A DNA stretch of 64,000 nucleotides, taken from NCBI RefSeq assembly GCF_017352115.1, contig NZ_CP071448.1, forward strand, positions 4,699,001 to 4,763,000, read 5' to 3'. The notes under the pieces are model-generated. The model saw only the letters and a program-made list of their open reading frames with translations. It was not told the origin of the DNA and did no database searches. Shown piece after piece: positions 25,028 through 33,497 of the stretch. A program made the translations under genes and the position numbers. Origin of the DNA: Flavobacterium endoglycinae. GTDB lineage: Bacteria > Bacteroidota > Bacteroidia > Flavobacteriales > Flavobacteriaceae. Each line of letters opens with the position of its first letter. Position 1 is the stretch's first letter.

Positions 25028-25591
25028 TTACTTAACAGTAATAGGCAATTCAACCGTTGTTTTATCCCATCCAATAACTAAATTAGCGATATTACCTTGA
25101 GTTGTAAAAGCAATAGATAAAGCTTCAACTGGTGTAGATACTGGTTTAACAGGAACCGAAACTCTAACTACATCTTTACTTTCATCATAAGCGTATCCTC
25201 CCCATAAATCCAATTCTTTATTGATAATGATCGTCCATTTGTCTTTTTCTGGAATGGCAAATAAACTATAGTATCCAGCAGGAACTTTTTTTCCGCCAAT
25301 GGTTACGTCTTTGTAGAATTTGATTTCTGTGTTTTCGTTAGCACCAACTCTCCAAACTTCACCAAATTTAACAACATCACCAAAAATGGTTCTTCCTTTT
25401 GCAGAAGGTCTTGAGTAAAGAACTTTAATAACCGGATTTGGATTATCTGTTTTTTTGAACTTAACTGATTTGTTTGGGAAGTAAGAAATATCAACCGGAC
25501 TAGCATCCAGCGGAGCAAATTTCACTATATCTTGTGCCTGAACTGTAAAAGCAGCAAACAATGTAACTGCCAGTAAATAAATTTTTTTCAT
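25028..25591 (-). CDS. DUF2911 domain protein, exported
   Basis: This is a 187-residue protein with a Sec signal peptide (ending AAFTVQAQ, about residue 19). The body matches the DUF2911 pattern common in Bacteroidota: VLYSRPSAKGRTIFG, FGEVWRVGANENTEI, DVTIGGKKVPAGYYSLFAIP and KWTIIINKELDLWGGYAYD. It is predicted to be a periplasmic or outer-membrane-associated beta-rich protein; the biochemical function is unknown. It sits alone, with its own terminator. Confidence 0.9.
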   Translation of the reverse strand: MKKIYLLAVTLFAAFTVQAQDIVKFAPLDASPVDISYFPNKSVKFKKTDNPNPVIKVLYSRPSAKGRTIFGDVVKFGEVWRVGANENTEIKFYKDVTIGGKKVPAGYYSLFAIPEKDKWTIIINKELDLWGGYAYDESKDVVRVSVPVKPVSTPVEALSIAFTTQGNIANLVIGWDKTTVELPITVK

Positions 25592-25723
25592 AGGATTACA
25601 ATTTTTAGATTAACTACAAAGTAAATTAATAATGAAGAAAAATCATATAATTTAGAGCCTGTTTTTTGTTAATGAATTGATAACAGGTTTGACAATATAA
25701 TTTTATTTCCTTTCCAATTTTCT

Positions 25724-25751
25724 GTAGAGGCGCACTGCAGTGCGTCTCTAC
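25724..25751. repeat. 28-base near-perfect palindrome
   Basis: The sequence from GTAGAGG (25724) to CTCTAC (25751) is centred on CACTGCAGTG and self-complementary apart from one pair. It lies 29 bases beyond the stop of the GH2 gene at 25781. It may act as a transcript end structure but has no T run. Confidence 0.75.
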
Positions 25752-25780
25752 GATATGCATTGTGTAAACCCTGTAATAAT

Positions 25781-27580
25781 TTAATATTCGCTTTTCTTTT
25801 TAGCATACCAATCCTGCATGATATAAAACGCTTTTTTCTTTTCGCCATCATTCGAAATTAAACCTTTACGATTGTAACCATCCTGAATTCCCGGCAGCAG
25901 TCTTTTCGGTGATCTGAAATCAACCAGAATCCATGGACTTAATCCGCTTAGGTGTGGAATCTTTTCGATCATTTTTAAATTCTGAATGTATAAATATTCC
26001 TGATATTCTTCGGTCCAGCGCTCGTTTTTTTCTCCATGCAAACCTGCTTTAGCATCGCCTCCAAATTCAGAAACAATAATCGGTTTGTTGTATTTTGATT
26101 TCCAAGTGATTTTTTCGGCATCTTCTAGATTGCCGCCGTACCAGCCCAAATATTGGTTGAAAGCCACAACATCTAAAACTTCACCAATTGGATCATCAAT
26201 GGTTTCTTTTTTAGTTAATAAAGCAGCGCTGATTAATCTTGTGTTATCTAAAGATCTTGTGTGTGAAGCTAAGTTTTTAATAAAAGTATTTCTAGCATCA
26301 GAAATTGGAGTTTCATTTGCCATTGACCAAATAATAATACAGGCTCTGTTTTTATCTCTAGTGATAGAAGCCGTTAATTGATCTTCGGCATTTTGATATG
26401 TATTTTTATTCGTGAATTCGACAGTCCAATACACTGGAATTTCTTCCCAAACCATGATTCCCATTTTGTCAGCTTCGCGAATGATATTTTCGTTATGCGG
26501 ATAATGCGCCAAACGAACATAATTGCAGCCTAATTCTTTTGCCCAATTTAGCAAACGCAAAGCATCTTCTTGGGAATTAGCACGTCCGCCTTTAGCATTT
26601 TCTTCATGAATCGAAATACCTCTTAAGAAGATTGGTTTTCCGTTTAGCAGAATTTTATCTTCTTTAGTTTCGATAGTTCTAAAACCAATTTGATCTTTTA
26701 ATTTTTTTCCGTTAAAGTCAATCGTTACGTCATATAATTTTGGATTTTCAGGTGACCAATACAAGATTTTTTTAGCAGGAATTTCGAAGTTTAAAATTCC
26801 CTTTGCATCCGCTTTTCCCTTAAAATTGATTTTCAATTCCGGAATAGAAATCGAAACAGTATTCTGAGAAGCTTCTAAATTATTGATTTTAATAAAACCA
26901 GAAATGATACCCGCATTACCTTTTTTCAGCTGAATGTTATAATCTTCTACAAATGAAGCATCTTCTTCAATCAAAGTCACATCGCGTGTGATACCGCCAT
27001 AATTCCACCAATCGGTATTGACTGTTGGAACATCTTCTTTATGGCGCGTGTTATCTACTTTTATTACCAAATAATTGTCTTTTGGCTGTACGATTGAAGT
27101 TACTTCATAGTTAAATGGTGTGAATCCGCCTTCGTGAGTTCCCAGTTTTTTTCCGTTCAAATAAACATCAGCCTTGTAATTGATGGCTCCCAAATATAAA
27201 AACAGACGTTTCTTGGCTTCTAAATTATAATCGAAAGACTTTTTGAACCAAACATTTCCTTCATAATATTTCAGTTCAGGAATCTGTGAATTCCAATCGC
27301 CAGGGATATTGATTGTTGGTGATTTATCAAAATCGTATTCCACCAGTTCCTGTTTGTTTTGAGCATGATAATTGGTAAAAAATGCTCCTTTGGCTGGTTT
27401 TTCACTTTTATCGTATTGATCCAAGTGAAAACTGTAAAACCCAGTTTGATAGGGATCGACAATATAATTCCAAACTCCATTTAGTGAAGTGGTGTTTCGG
27501 TTTGGAACATTGGAAATTAAACCTTGTGACTGTCCAATTGCGAATGATGTGAGGAATAATAATGTTAGAATTTTTTTCAT
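25781..27580 (-). CDS. GH2 family hydrolase, beta-glucuronidase-like
   Basis: This is a 599-residue retaining GH2 enzyme with a Sec signal peptide (ending GQSQG, about 20). The length and three-domain layout match beta-glucuronidase: jelly roll (about 30-205, with IPGDWNSQIPELKYYEG and WFKKSF), Ig domain (about 206-300) and TIM barrel (about 305-590). The acid/base is Glu423 in WSMANETPIS and the nucleophile is Glu505 in IIVSEFGGDAKAG. The EFGGDA context resembles glucuronidases more than LacZ. With GH88 and uronate catabolism genes nearby, a beta-glucuronidase is favoured (inference). It is the last gene of the PUL2 block. Confidence 0.9.
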   Translation of the reverse strand: MKKILTLLFLTSFAIGQSQGLISNVPNRNTTSLNGVWNYIVDPYQTGFYSFHLDQYDKSEKPAKGAFFTNYHAQNKQELVEYDFDKSPTINIPGDWNSQIPELKYYEGNVWFKKSFDYNLEAKKRLFLYLGAINYKADVYLNGKKLGTHEGGFTPFNYEVTSIVQPKDNYLVIKVDNTRHKEDVPTVNTDWWNYGGITRDVTLIEEDASFVEDYNIQLKKGNAGIISGFIKINNLEASQNTVSISIPELKINFKGKADAKGILNFEIPAKKILYWSPENPKLYDVTIDFNGKKLKDQIGFRTIETKEDKILLNGKPIFLRGISIHEENAKGGRANSQEDALRLLNWAKELGCNYVRLAHYPHNENIIREADKMGIMVWEEIPVYWTVEFTNKNTYQNAEDQLTASITRDKNRACIIIWSMANETPISDARNTFIKNLASHTRSLDNTRLISAALLTKKETIDDPIGEVLDVVAFNQYLGWYGGNLEDAEKITWKSKYNKPIIVSEFGGDAKAGLHGEKNERWTEEYQEYLYIQNLKMIEKIPHLSGLSPWILVDFRSPKRLLPGIQDGYNRKGLISNDGEKKKAFYIMQDWYAKKKSEY

Positions 27581-27609
27581 TTTGTAATCTTGTTTGTGTA
27601 ATATATCTC

Positions 27610-27693
27610 GTTCCTACGGAACTTAATTGGTGTGACGTAATTAATTCCACCGGATTTCATCCGGTGCTACCGATCTTTCGTTCCTAACGGAAC
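27610..27693. repeat. Triple-hairpin repeat between GH2 genes
   Basis: Three short stems in a row: GTTCC-TAC-GGAAC (27610-27622), CACCGGAT-TTC-ATCCGGTG (27648-27666) and GTTCC-TAAC-GGAAC (27680-27693). First and third stems are the same sequence, so the element is itself symmetrical. Confidence 0.75.
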
Positions 27694-27760
27694 TTTTTTA
27701 ATTCTTTAATCTGTGACAAAAAGACTTAGAATCTTAGCTCCTTAGCATCTTAGAGCCTTT

Positions 27761-30172
27761 TCACTCAACAGGAATCTTTAAATATTCCCCTTTAAAGCTT
27801 TGATTCAATGCCGTCATTTCGATTGGAGTATTAGAACCGTCAGGAATTACTTCGATAGAGGCTTTTCCGTTTGCCATTCTAATGGATTCGCTTCCGGTTG
27901 GTGTTCCTTGGTTTTTCAATGTTTTTCCCCCTTTTAAACATTGAAAATAAACACTAGCTTCATAATCCAAACAGCGTAAATTATTGTTGTCTATTGCAAT
28001 TGCGGTTACTAAGTAATTCCCGTTTTTTAGTTTCTCTGATGACAATTGCAATGAAACCGCCGTGTCATTTTTATTGAAACGATAATTCACTTTCAAGGTA
28101 TCAGAAACTGTTTTTCCTTCTTTTGTTTTTCCAACAGCGATTAAAACATTTTCACCTTTTGCAAAATTGACATCCCAAGTTAAGCCATTTGCAGGATAAA
28201 GAGCCAGATTTCGCTGTTTTTCTCCCAATGATTTTCCGTTGTGAGATAAAGTTACTTTATCACAATTGCTGAAAACGCTGATGGTTCTTGGTGTATTTTG
28301 AGGTCCTTGACGTTCTGTCCAAGTATGCGATTCGATGTACGCAAAAGGCTCTTTTGCCCAATAACTTTTGAAAACATAATACGCATCTTTTGGGACTCCG
28401 TTTCGGTCTGTAAGTCCTTTTTGATTCATATACGGAATATCATCTTCCGGACGTAAGGGCGTTGCAAAATCTTTAAATGCCCATTGAATATTTCCCACAA
28501 ACGTTGGGTCATTCTCGGATATATGCAGATGCCAGTCAAACAAATCAACAATATAATTTTCGCTCCAGTCGCCAATTTGAGCTATGTTTGCGACTTTCGT
28601 CTGAACAATCGCTTCTTCCCAACCTTCGGCTTTTATGACATTTTCTCCTGTAACCGGATTTTCGCTGTGGCGGCCAACATGGCTATCTCCGCCATATTCG
28701 GCATGAATAAAATGTTTGTATTCTTTCTTGTACACGTCAATTGCTTTTTGATAACTTTTGTAACTTCCAGAATACCAGCCTGACCAAATAGAAGGCGAGA
28801 AGACATCCACGATATGCGAACCTTCATAATATTTTCTGATTGCCGTTTTTCTCGTCGGGTCTAGTTTGTGTGCAATATCATTCAATTCTGTTAAAAATGC
28901 ATTTGTCTTTTCGGCATTATCTCCGTCTGGAAAATCGGGAAGCCAGTTGATCTCATTTCCTAAAGACCAGATAATAATACTTGGATGATTGTAATTTTGA
29001 TTGATGATTTCTTCCAGCATATTTTTGGCATTGGTTTTCCAAACCTCATTTCCAATTCCGCCGCGGCACCACGGCAATTCATCCCAAACCAACAAACCTA
29101 ATTCGTCGCAGGCTTTATACACTTCTGGATCTTGCGGATAATGTGCCAATCGCACAAAATTGGCACCCATTTCTTTTATCGATTTCATGTCAGCCCAATG
29201 CTGTTCGTTGGTCATCGCCGCGCCAACTCCGGCTTGTTCTTCATGACGATGTGTGCCACGAATTAGGAGACGTTTTCCGTTAAGGTAAAAAGGGCCATGG
29301 TCTTTAAACTCAAACCATCTGAAACCTACTTTCTCGGTAATGCTGTCTTTTAATTGATTTTTTTCAGATAAAGAAGCCGTCAGTTTATATAAATTTGGTT
29401 TTTCGGTATCCCAAAGCTCTGGGTTTTTGATGTTTTCGAAAGTAATGGTTGCAGTTTTAGCTGAAACTGGAATCGTTTTACTAGCTACTTTTTTGCCTTT
29501 CGGATTTTTTAAAGTGATCGTTAAGGATAACTCTTTTGCATTATCAGCATTTACGATAGAAGAAATAACTTGCACCGAAGCTTTTTTAGCCGAAACTTCT
29601 GGAGTTGTAATTTTTATATTGTCGATATGATTTTTGTATTTCGAAACCAACCAAACATCACGTGTAATTCCTCCATAAATAAAGAAATCGCTTTTTTGAG
29701 ATGGAATAATTTCGATATCATAACTATTATCCACGCGAACAAAAATGTCGTTGTTTCCTTCTTTGATTAATTTTGTAATATCGATCGAAAAGCCAATGTA
29801 ACCGCCAATATGCGATCCGGCTTCTTTTCCGTTTACATAGACTTTAGTAGTTACGTTTGATCCTTCAAAATACAAGGAATAAACCTGATTTTGATCGATT
29901 TTAGGAATATTGAGTTTCTTTTGGTACCAACTTGCATCGCGTCGGTAACCAGGCATTAAATCAGTTGCATCTTCTGCATTCCAAGTGTGAGGTAAATTTA
30001 ATGAAACCCAATTGGAAGCTTTTTGTGCTTCGTTGAGGTTAGAAGTATGATTTTCTAAATAAAGCCAATTGTCGTTAATGTTCATTTTTGTCTGAGCAAA
30101 ACTGCTGCTCAGACAAATCTGAAACAAAACAAAAAGCGCAAAAATTGAAAAAGTTTTATTCGGTTTATTCAT
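27761..30172 (-). CDS. GH2 beta-galactosidase-type hydrolase (PUL2)
   Basis: This is an 803-residue GH2 enzyme with a Sec signal peptide (ending SSSFAQ, about 27). Domains: jelly roll (about 30-185, LNLPHTWNAEDA and RRDASWYQKKL), Ig-like (about 186-285), TIM barrel (about 290-585) and C-terminal DUF4982/Ig-like domains (about 600-803). The acid/base is Glu407 in IWSLGNEINW and the nucleophile is Glu492 in FIHAEYGGDSHVGRH. The AEYGGDSHVG context is shared with PUL-encoded GH2 enzymes of varied specificity, so beta-galactosidase is only the default call. It lies 65 bases downstream of the GH88 gene and 180 bases before the second GH2. Confidence 0.9.
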   Translation of the reverse strand: MNKPNKTFSIFALFVLFQICLSSSFAQTKMNINDNWLYLENHTSNLNEAQKASNWVSLNLPHTWNAEDATDLMPGYRRDASWYQKKLNIPKIDQNQVYSLYFEGSNVTTKVYVNGKEAGSHIGGYIGFSIDITKLIKEGNNDIFVRVDNSYDIEIIPSQKSDFFIYGGITRDVWLVSKYKNHIDNIKITTPEVSAKKASVQVISSIVNADNAKELSLTITLKNPKGKKVASKTIPVSAKTATITFENIKNPELWDTEKPNLYKLTASLSEKNQLKDSITEKVGFRWFEFKDHGPFYLNGKRLLIRGTHRHEEQAGVGAAMTNEQHWADMKSIKEMGANFVRLAHYPQDPEVYKACDELGLLVWDELPWCRGGIGNEVWKTNAKNMLEEIINQNYNHPSIIIWSLGNEINWLPDFPDGDNAEKTNAFLTELNDIAHKLDPTRKTAIRKYYEGSHIVDVFSPSIWSGWYSGSYKSYQKAIDVYKKEYKHFIHAEYGGDSHVGRHSENPVTGENVIKAEGWEEAIVQTKVANIAQIGDWSENYIVDLFDWHLHISENDPTFVGNIQWAFKDFATPLRPEDDIPYMNQKGLTDRNGVPKDAYYVFKSYWAKEPFAYIESHTWTERQGPQNTPRTISVFSNCDKVTLSHNGKSLGEKQRNLALYPANGLTWDVNFAKGENVLIAVGKTKEGKTVSDTLKVNYRFNKNDTAVSLQLSSEKLKNGNYLVTAIAIDNNNLRCLDYEASVYFQCLKGGKTLKNQGTPTGSESIRMANGKASIEVIPDGSNTPIEMTALNQSFKGEYLKIPVE

Positions 30173-30214
30173 AGGTACAAAGGTTCATAGTTACAAAGGT
30201 TTAAAGGTTTTTCT

Positions 30215-30249
30215 GGTTCAAAGGTCCAAAACCTTTGTTACTTTGAACC
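30215..30249. repeat. Inverted repeat overlapping the GH88 stop
   Basis: GGTTCAAAG (30215-30223) and CTTTGAACC (30241-30249) form arms around AAAGGT...ACCTTT. The right arm lies inside the GH88 coding region and the stop codon (30238-30240) lies in the loop. More CAAAGGTT words continue left to about 30181. Confidence 0.7.
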
Positions 30250-31431
30250 TTTGAGCCTTTGCATCTTTATTAAAGCTTCCAAAAAATAATAATCGGCATA
30301 GATTATTGGTTCGTCGATTTCGTCGTGTTTTGGCCAGTTTCCGGTGCTGTGATCGAATAGGAATGGTGCTTTAATTTTTGTATCCAAAATATATTGATCG
30401 GTCTGCACTGAAGCCATTAGTTTATCAGCGAAAGCCAAATAACTTTTGTTCTTGGTATAAGTATACAATTCGTATAATCCTGATGCCATAACCATTGCGG
30501 CAGAAACGTCACGAGGAGCATTTGGAATGCTTGGGTCTTTTAAATCCCAATACGGAATTCCGTCTTCTGGCAGGTTTTTATTGGTCATAAAAAACTTTGC
30601 CGTTCCTTCGGCTTGTTTTAAATATGCTGGGTCTTTTGTGTAACGATACGACATGGTAAATCCGTAAACTGCCCAAGCCTGACCGCGCGCCCAAACCGAA
30701 TCGTCATTGTAACCCTGAAGTGTTGTTTTCTTTCTCACTTCACCTGTAGTCGGATTATAGTCGATTACGTGATAGCAAGAATTGTCTTCTCTAAATTGAT
30801 TTTTTAAAGTAGTATTGGCATGTTGAATCGCAACATCACGGTATTTTGGATTTCCAGATATTTTAGAGGCTTCAAACAGCAATTCTAAATTCATCATATT
30901 GTCGATGATTACAGGAAAATCCCAGATCTCTTTATTGAAATCCCAAGAACGTATAGAACCCACTTTTGGATTAAACCTTGTGCATAAAGTTTCTGCGCCT
31001 TTCACAATTACCGCTTCGTATTCTTTTTTGTTTTCCACTTTTAGAGCTTCTCCAAAACTGCAAAACACTTTAAAACCTACGTCATGCGAATTGCTGTTAA
31101 CGCTTTCCTTTTTGCTGAAAGGAGTCCATTTTTGAGCTTGTTCTTTGTATTTTGAATCGCCTGTTAATCGGTACAATTGCCAAAGGTTTCCAGCGAAGAA
31201 ACCACTTGTCCAATCTCTAGACGGCACTTTGCGAATCTCAAGGGTTTTGGTATTCATACTTCTCGGCATCGACATTGAATCTGCTGGATAATCGAGCAGC
31301 ATTTTGTAACGCGTTTCTAGTTTTTCAGCCGCTGCTGATGCGGTTTTGGTTTGAGGGTTAATCCCAGGCTTGCATGCCGTTACCAGCGATGCAAAGCCTA
31401 GAATTAAAGAAATGAAATTAACATTCGTCAT
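30238..31431 (-). CDS. GH88 unsaturated glucuronyl hydrolase
   Basis: This is a 397-residue alpha/alpha-barrel enzyme that removes delta-4,5-unsaturated uronic acid from lyase products. A lipobox Cys20 (LVTAC) predicts a lipoprotein. The signature residues are Asp117 in NSHDVGF and Asp177 in IIDNMMNLELL, matching the two catalytic aspartates of GH88, and WARGQAWAVYGF lies at about 253-264. Its presence implies that a polysaccharide lyase acts on the same substrate; the beta-helix protein at 41047-42675 is the obvious candidate. The last eight residues (MQRLKGSK) and the stop are encoded within a repeat element, so the native C-terminus may have been replaced. Confidence 0.92.
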   Translation of the reverse strand: MTNVNFISLILGFASLVTACKPGINPQTKTASAAAEKLETRYKMLLDYPADSMSMPRSMNTKTLEIRKVPSRDWTSGFFAGNLWQLYRLTGDSKYKEQAQKWTPFSKKESVNSNSHDVGFKVFCSFGEALKVENKKEYEAVIVKGAETLCTRFNPKVGSIRSWDFNKEIWDFPVIIDNMMNLELLFEASKISGNPKYRDVAIQHANTTLKNQFREDNSCYHVIDYNPTTGEVRKKTTLQGYNDDSVWARGQAWAVYGFTMSYRYTKDPAYLKQAEGTAKFFMTNKNLPEDGIPYWDLKDPSIPNAPRDVSAAMVMASGLYELYTYTKNKSYLAFADKLMASVQTDQYILDTKIKAPFLFDHSTGNWPKHDEIDEPIIYADYYFLEALIKMQRLKGSK

Positions 31432-31769
31432 ATTAAAATAATATATATTATGATGTTTGGATGCTGATTGGACGTATTCGCTATAACAAAAACGCGGATT
31501 TGAACGGATTTTTTATTGCGTTGCGTATAATTGGTTTCACGCAGATTCTAAAAGATTTTAGCAGAGAACGCAGATTTAGTTTTCCCGCAGATTTGGCAGA
31601 TTAAGCAGATCTAATTACAATCAATGCATAGTAAATGAAATAAAAAATCTCCAAAATCTGCGAGAGAATATTTTTAAACGCATTTTAAAAATATCTATCT
31701 AAATCTGCTTTAATCTGAAAAATCTGCGTGAAATAAAAAAACGTTTGAATCCGTGTCTTATATCCATTA
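31432..31769. other. Intergenic gap between susD and GH88
   Basis: This 338-base gap on the transcribed side of PUL2 is almost wholly a nested palindromic repeat (31491-31757). No ORF and no clear promoter were seen. Confidence 0.6.
31491..31757. repeat. Nested palindromic element, CGCAGATT family
   Basis: Three shells of inverted words: outer ACGCGGATTTGAACG (31491 on) versus CGTTTGAATCCGTG (31742 on); middle TTTCACGCAGATT (31536 on) versus AATCTGCGTGAAA (to about 31733); inner CGCAGATTTGG (about 31586) versus CCAAAATCTGCG (about 31651). The same middle word pair occurs at about 43000-43093. Confidence 0.7.
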
Positions 31770-33290
31770 TTAATAACCAGGATTATTCGGTTTTAAATTC
31801 GGATTAATGGCCAATTCTGTTCCCGGTAATGGCCATAAATAATCTTTTTCAGGATTAAAATTGGCATGCGGTTCTAGACCATTCGGACCAAATACTTCAG
31901 GTCCATTTTTGAGTCTTTTGATATCGTACCATCTTATATATTCAAAAGCCAGTTCTAATCTTCTTTCGTCGATTACCATTTTTTTGAAATCGGCTTTCGA
32001 CAATCCCGGAGTAACATTTGCAGGGAAAGAAACTTGTTTTCCGGCTTTGTTTCTCGCTCTAGCACGAACGCGGTTTACATAACCATCGGCTTCTGTTGTT
32101 CCCGGATTAATTTCATTTAAAGCTTCGGCAGCCGTTAATAAAACTTCTGCATAACGCATTGTGATGTAATTGTGCTGCGAAGTTCTTCCGTTTGCACCTG
32201 CTTTACCCGGAAAACGGAAGTATTTTGCAATGTGGGGACGTGGCGCTTTTTCGTTGTCACTTGAAGGATAAACCTGAAGTGATCCGCCCGGACCTGTTTT
32301 CTTTCTAATAATCGTATCAAAACTTACGGCTCTTCTGTAATCTCTTTGATCCCAAGTGTTGAATACTTTTAAAGAAGGAACGGCAACAGAAAATCCTTGT
32401 CCATAACTGTAACTGTCATCTTTTAAAGATCCTGTAAAAAATGCCGTGTAATCCTGACCGTAATTTCCTGATGTTAAGTTATTAAAATCTATTGTAAATA
32501 ATGGTTCTTTTAATGAAGCCGCTTTTGTAGCATTAAATAAATCCTGAAAATCAGCATCTAAACCTAAACCAAATTTGGCTTCGTTGGTAATCACATATTT
32601 GGCTTCGTCATACGCTTTTTGATACTGGCCTAAAGTTAAATAAACCGAAGCCAAATAACCAGCTGCAGTACCTTTTCCGGGAACTGCTTTTACTTTTGGT
32701 TTGTCGTCTAACCATTGTTTTGCAAATTCTAAATCGGCAATGATTTTCGGATATACTTCTGCTTCTTTGGTTCTTTTTAAAGAGTTTACCTGAGAAACAT
32801 CATTTACCACAAAATCAATGTACGGAATATCGCCAAACAAACGTACTAAATGATAATACGTAAAAGCTCTTGCAAAATAAGCCTGCGCTACAATGGCGTT
32901 TACTTTTGCGGGATCTCCCGGTGTTTTTTTAGCACCTTCGATCGCCTGATTAGCAGCTGTAATAATTACATATGACTGTGGCCAAAAGTTGGCAACAAGC
33001 GCATTTGTATCGTTCATGTTCATGTCGTTTACATCAATACGGGCTGCTTGTGTAGTTCTATCGCCAATATCGGCCATGTCGTCACGGAGCATTAAGGCGA
33101 TTGTAAATTCTCTTCCCCAATAATTGTTGTGGGCAATATTAGCGAATGCTCCATTTACAGCAGCCTGTAAATCGTCTGTGTTGTTGAAAAAGTTTTCTGG
33201 ACGAATAATTCCTGTTGGTTTTTCTTCCAGATCAGAACAGCTGAAAAAAGCCAGTGTTCCAAAGCAAAGAAAAGCTATATATATTTTCAT
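31770..33290 (-). CDS. SusD-like surface glycan-binding lipoprotein (PUL2)
   Basis: This is the 506-residue SusD/RagB partner of the PUL2 SusC. The lipoprotein signal ends at Cys18 (LAFFSC). Typical features are VAQAYFARAFTYYHLVRLFG (about 131-150), the ERRLELAFEYIRWYDIKR block (about 445-462), YLWPLPGTEL and the terminal NNPGY. It is separated from susC by 207 bases containing a palindromic element, whereas in PUL1 the same pair is 11 bases apart. Confidence 0.96.
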   Translation of the reverse strand: MKIYIAFLCFGTLAFFSCSDLEEKPTGIIRPENFFNNTDDLQAAVNGAFANIAHNNYWGREFTIALMLRDDMADIGDRTTQAARIDVNDMNMNDTNALVANFWPQSYVIITAANQAIEGAKKTPGDPAKVNAIVAQAYFARAFTYYHLVRLFGDIPYIDFVVNDVSQVNSLKRTKEAEVYPKIIADLEFAKQWLDDKPKVKAVPGKGTAAGYLASVYLTLGQYQKAYDEAKYVITNEAKFGLGLDADFQDLFNATKAASLKEPLFTIDFNNLTSGNYGQDYTAFFTGSLKDDSYSYGQGFSVAVPSLKVFNTWDQRDYRRAVSFDTIIRKKTGPGGSLQVYPSSDNEKAPRPHIAKYFRFPGKAGANGRTSQHNYITMRYAEVLLTAAEALNEINPGTTEADGYVNRVRARARNKAGKQVSFPANVTPGLSKADFKKMVIDERRLELAFEYIRWYDIKRLKNGPEVFGPNGLEPHANFNPEKDYLWPLPGTELAINPNLKPNNPGY

Positions 33291-33321
33291 AGTATTTTTA
33301 TTAGAGCTAATTGGATGTAAT

Positions 33322-33473
33322 TAATTTTAACACAGAGAAACATAGATTTAAAACTCTTAAAAAAGACGTTTCACTTATCTCTAACACACATAGAAGCTAT
33401 GTGTTAGAAACCATGTTTTTCTTTATATCCTTTCTTAAGGCATAAAAAAAACTATGTTTCTATGTGTTTAATT
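33322..33473. repeat. Palindromic element between susC and susD
   Basis: Outer arms (33322-33347 and 33451-33473) share the words AACACAGAGAAACATAG / CTATGTTTCTATGTGTT. An inner hairpin CTAACACA...TGTGTTAG lies at 33381-33407. It occupies most of the gap inside this SusCD pair. Confidence 0.7.
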
Positions 33474-33497
33474 ATTAAATCCAAAAAAGTTATTAGA

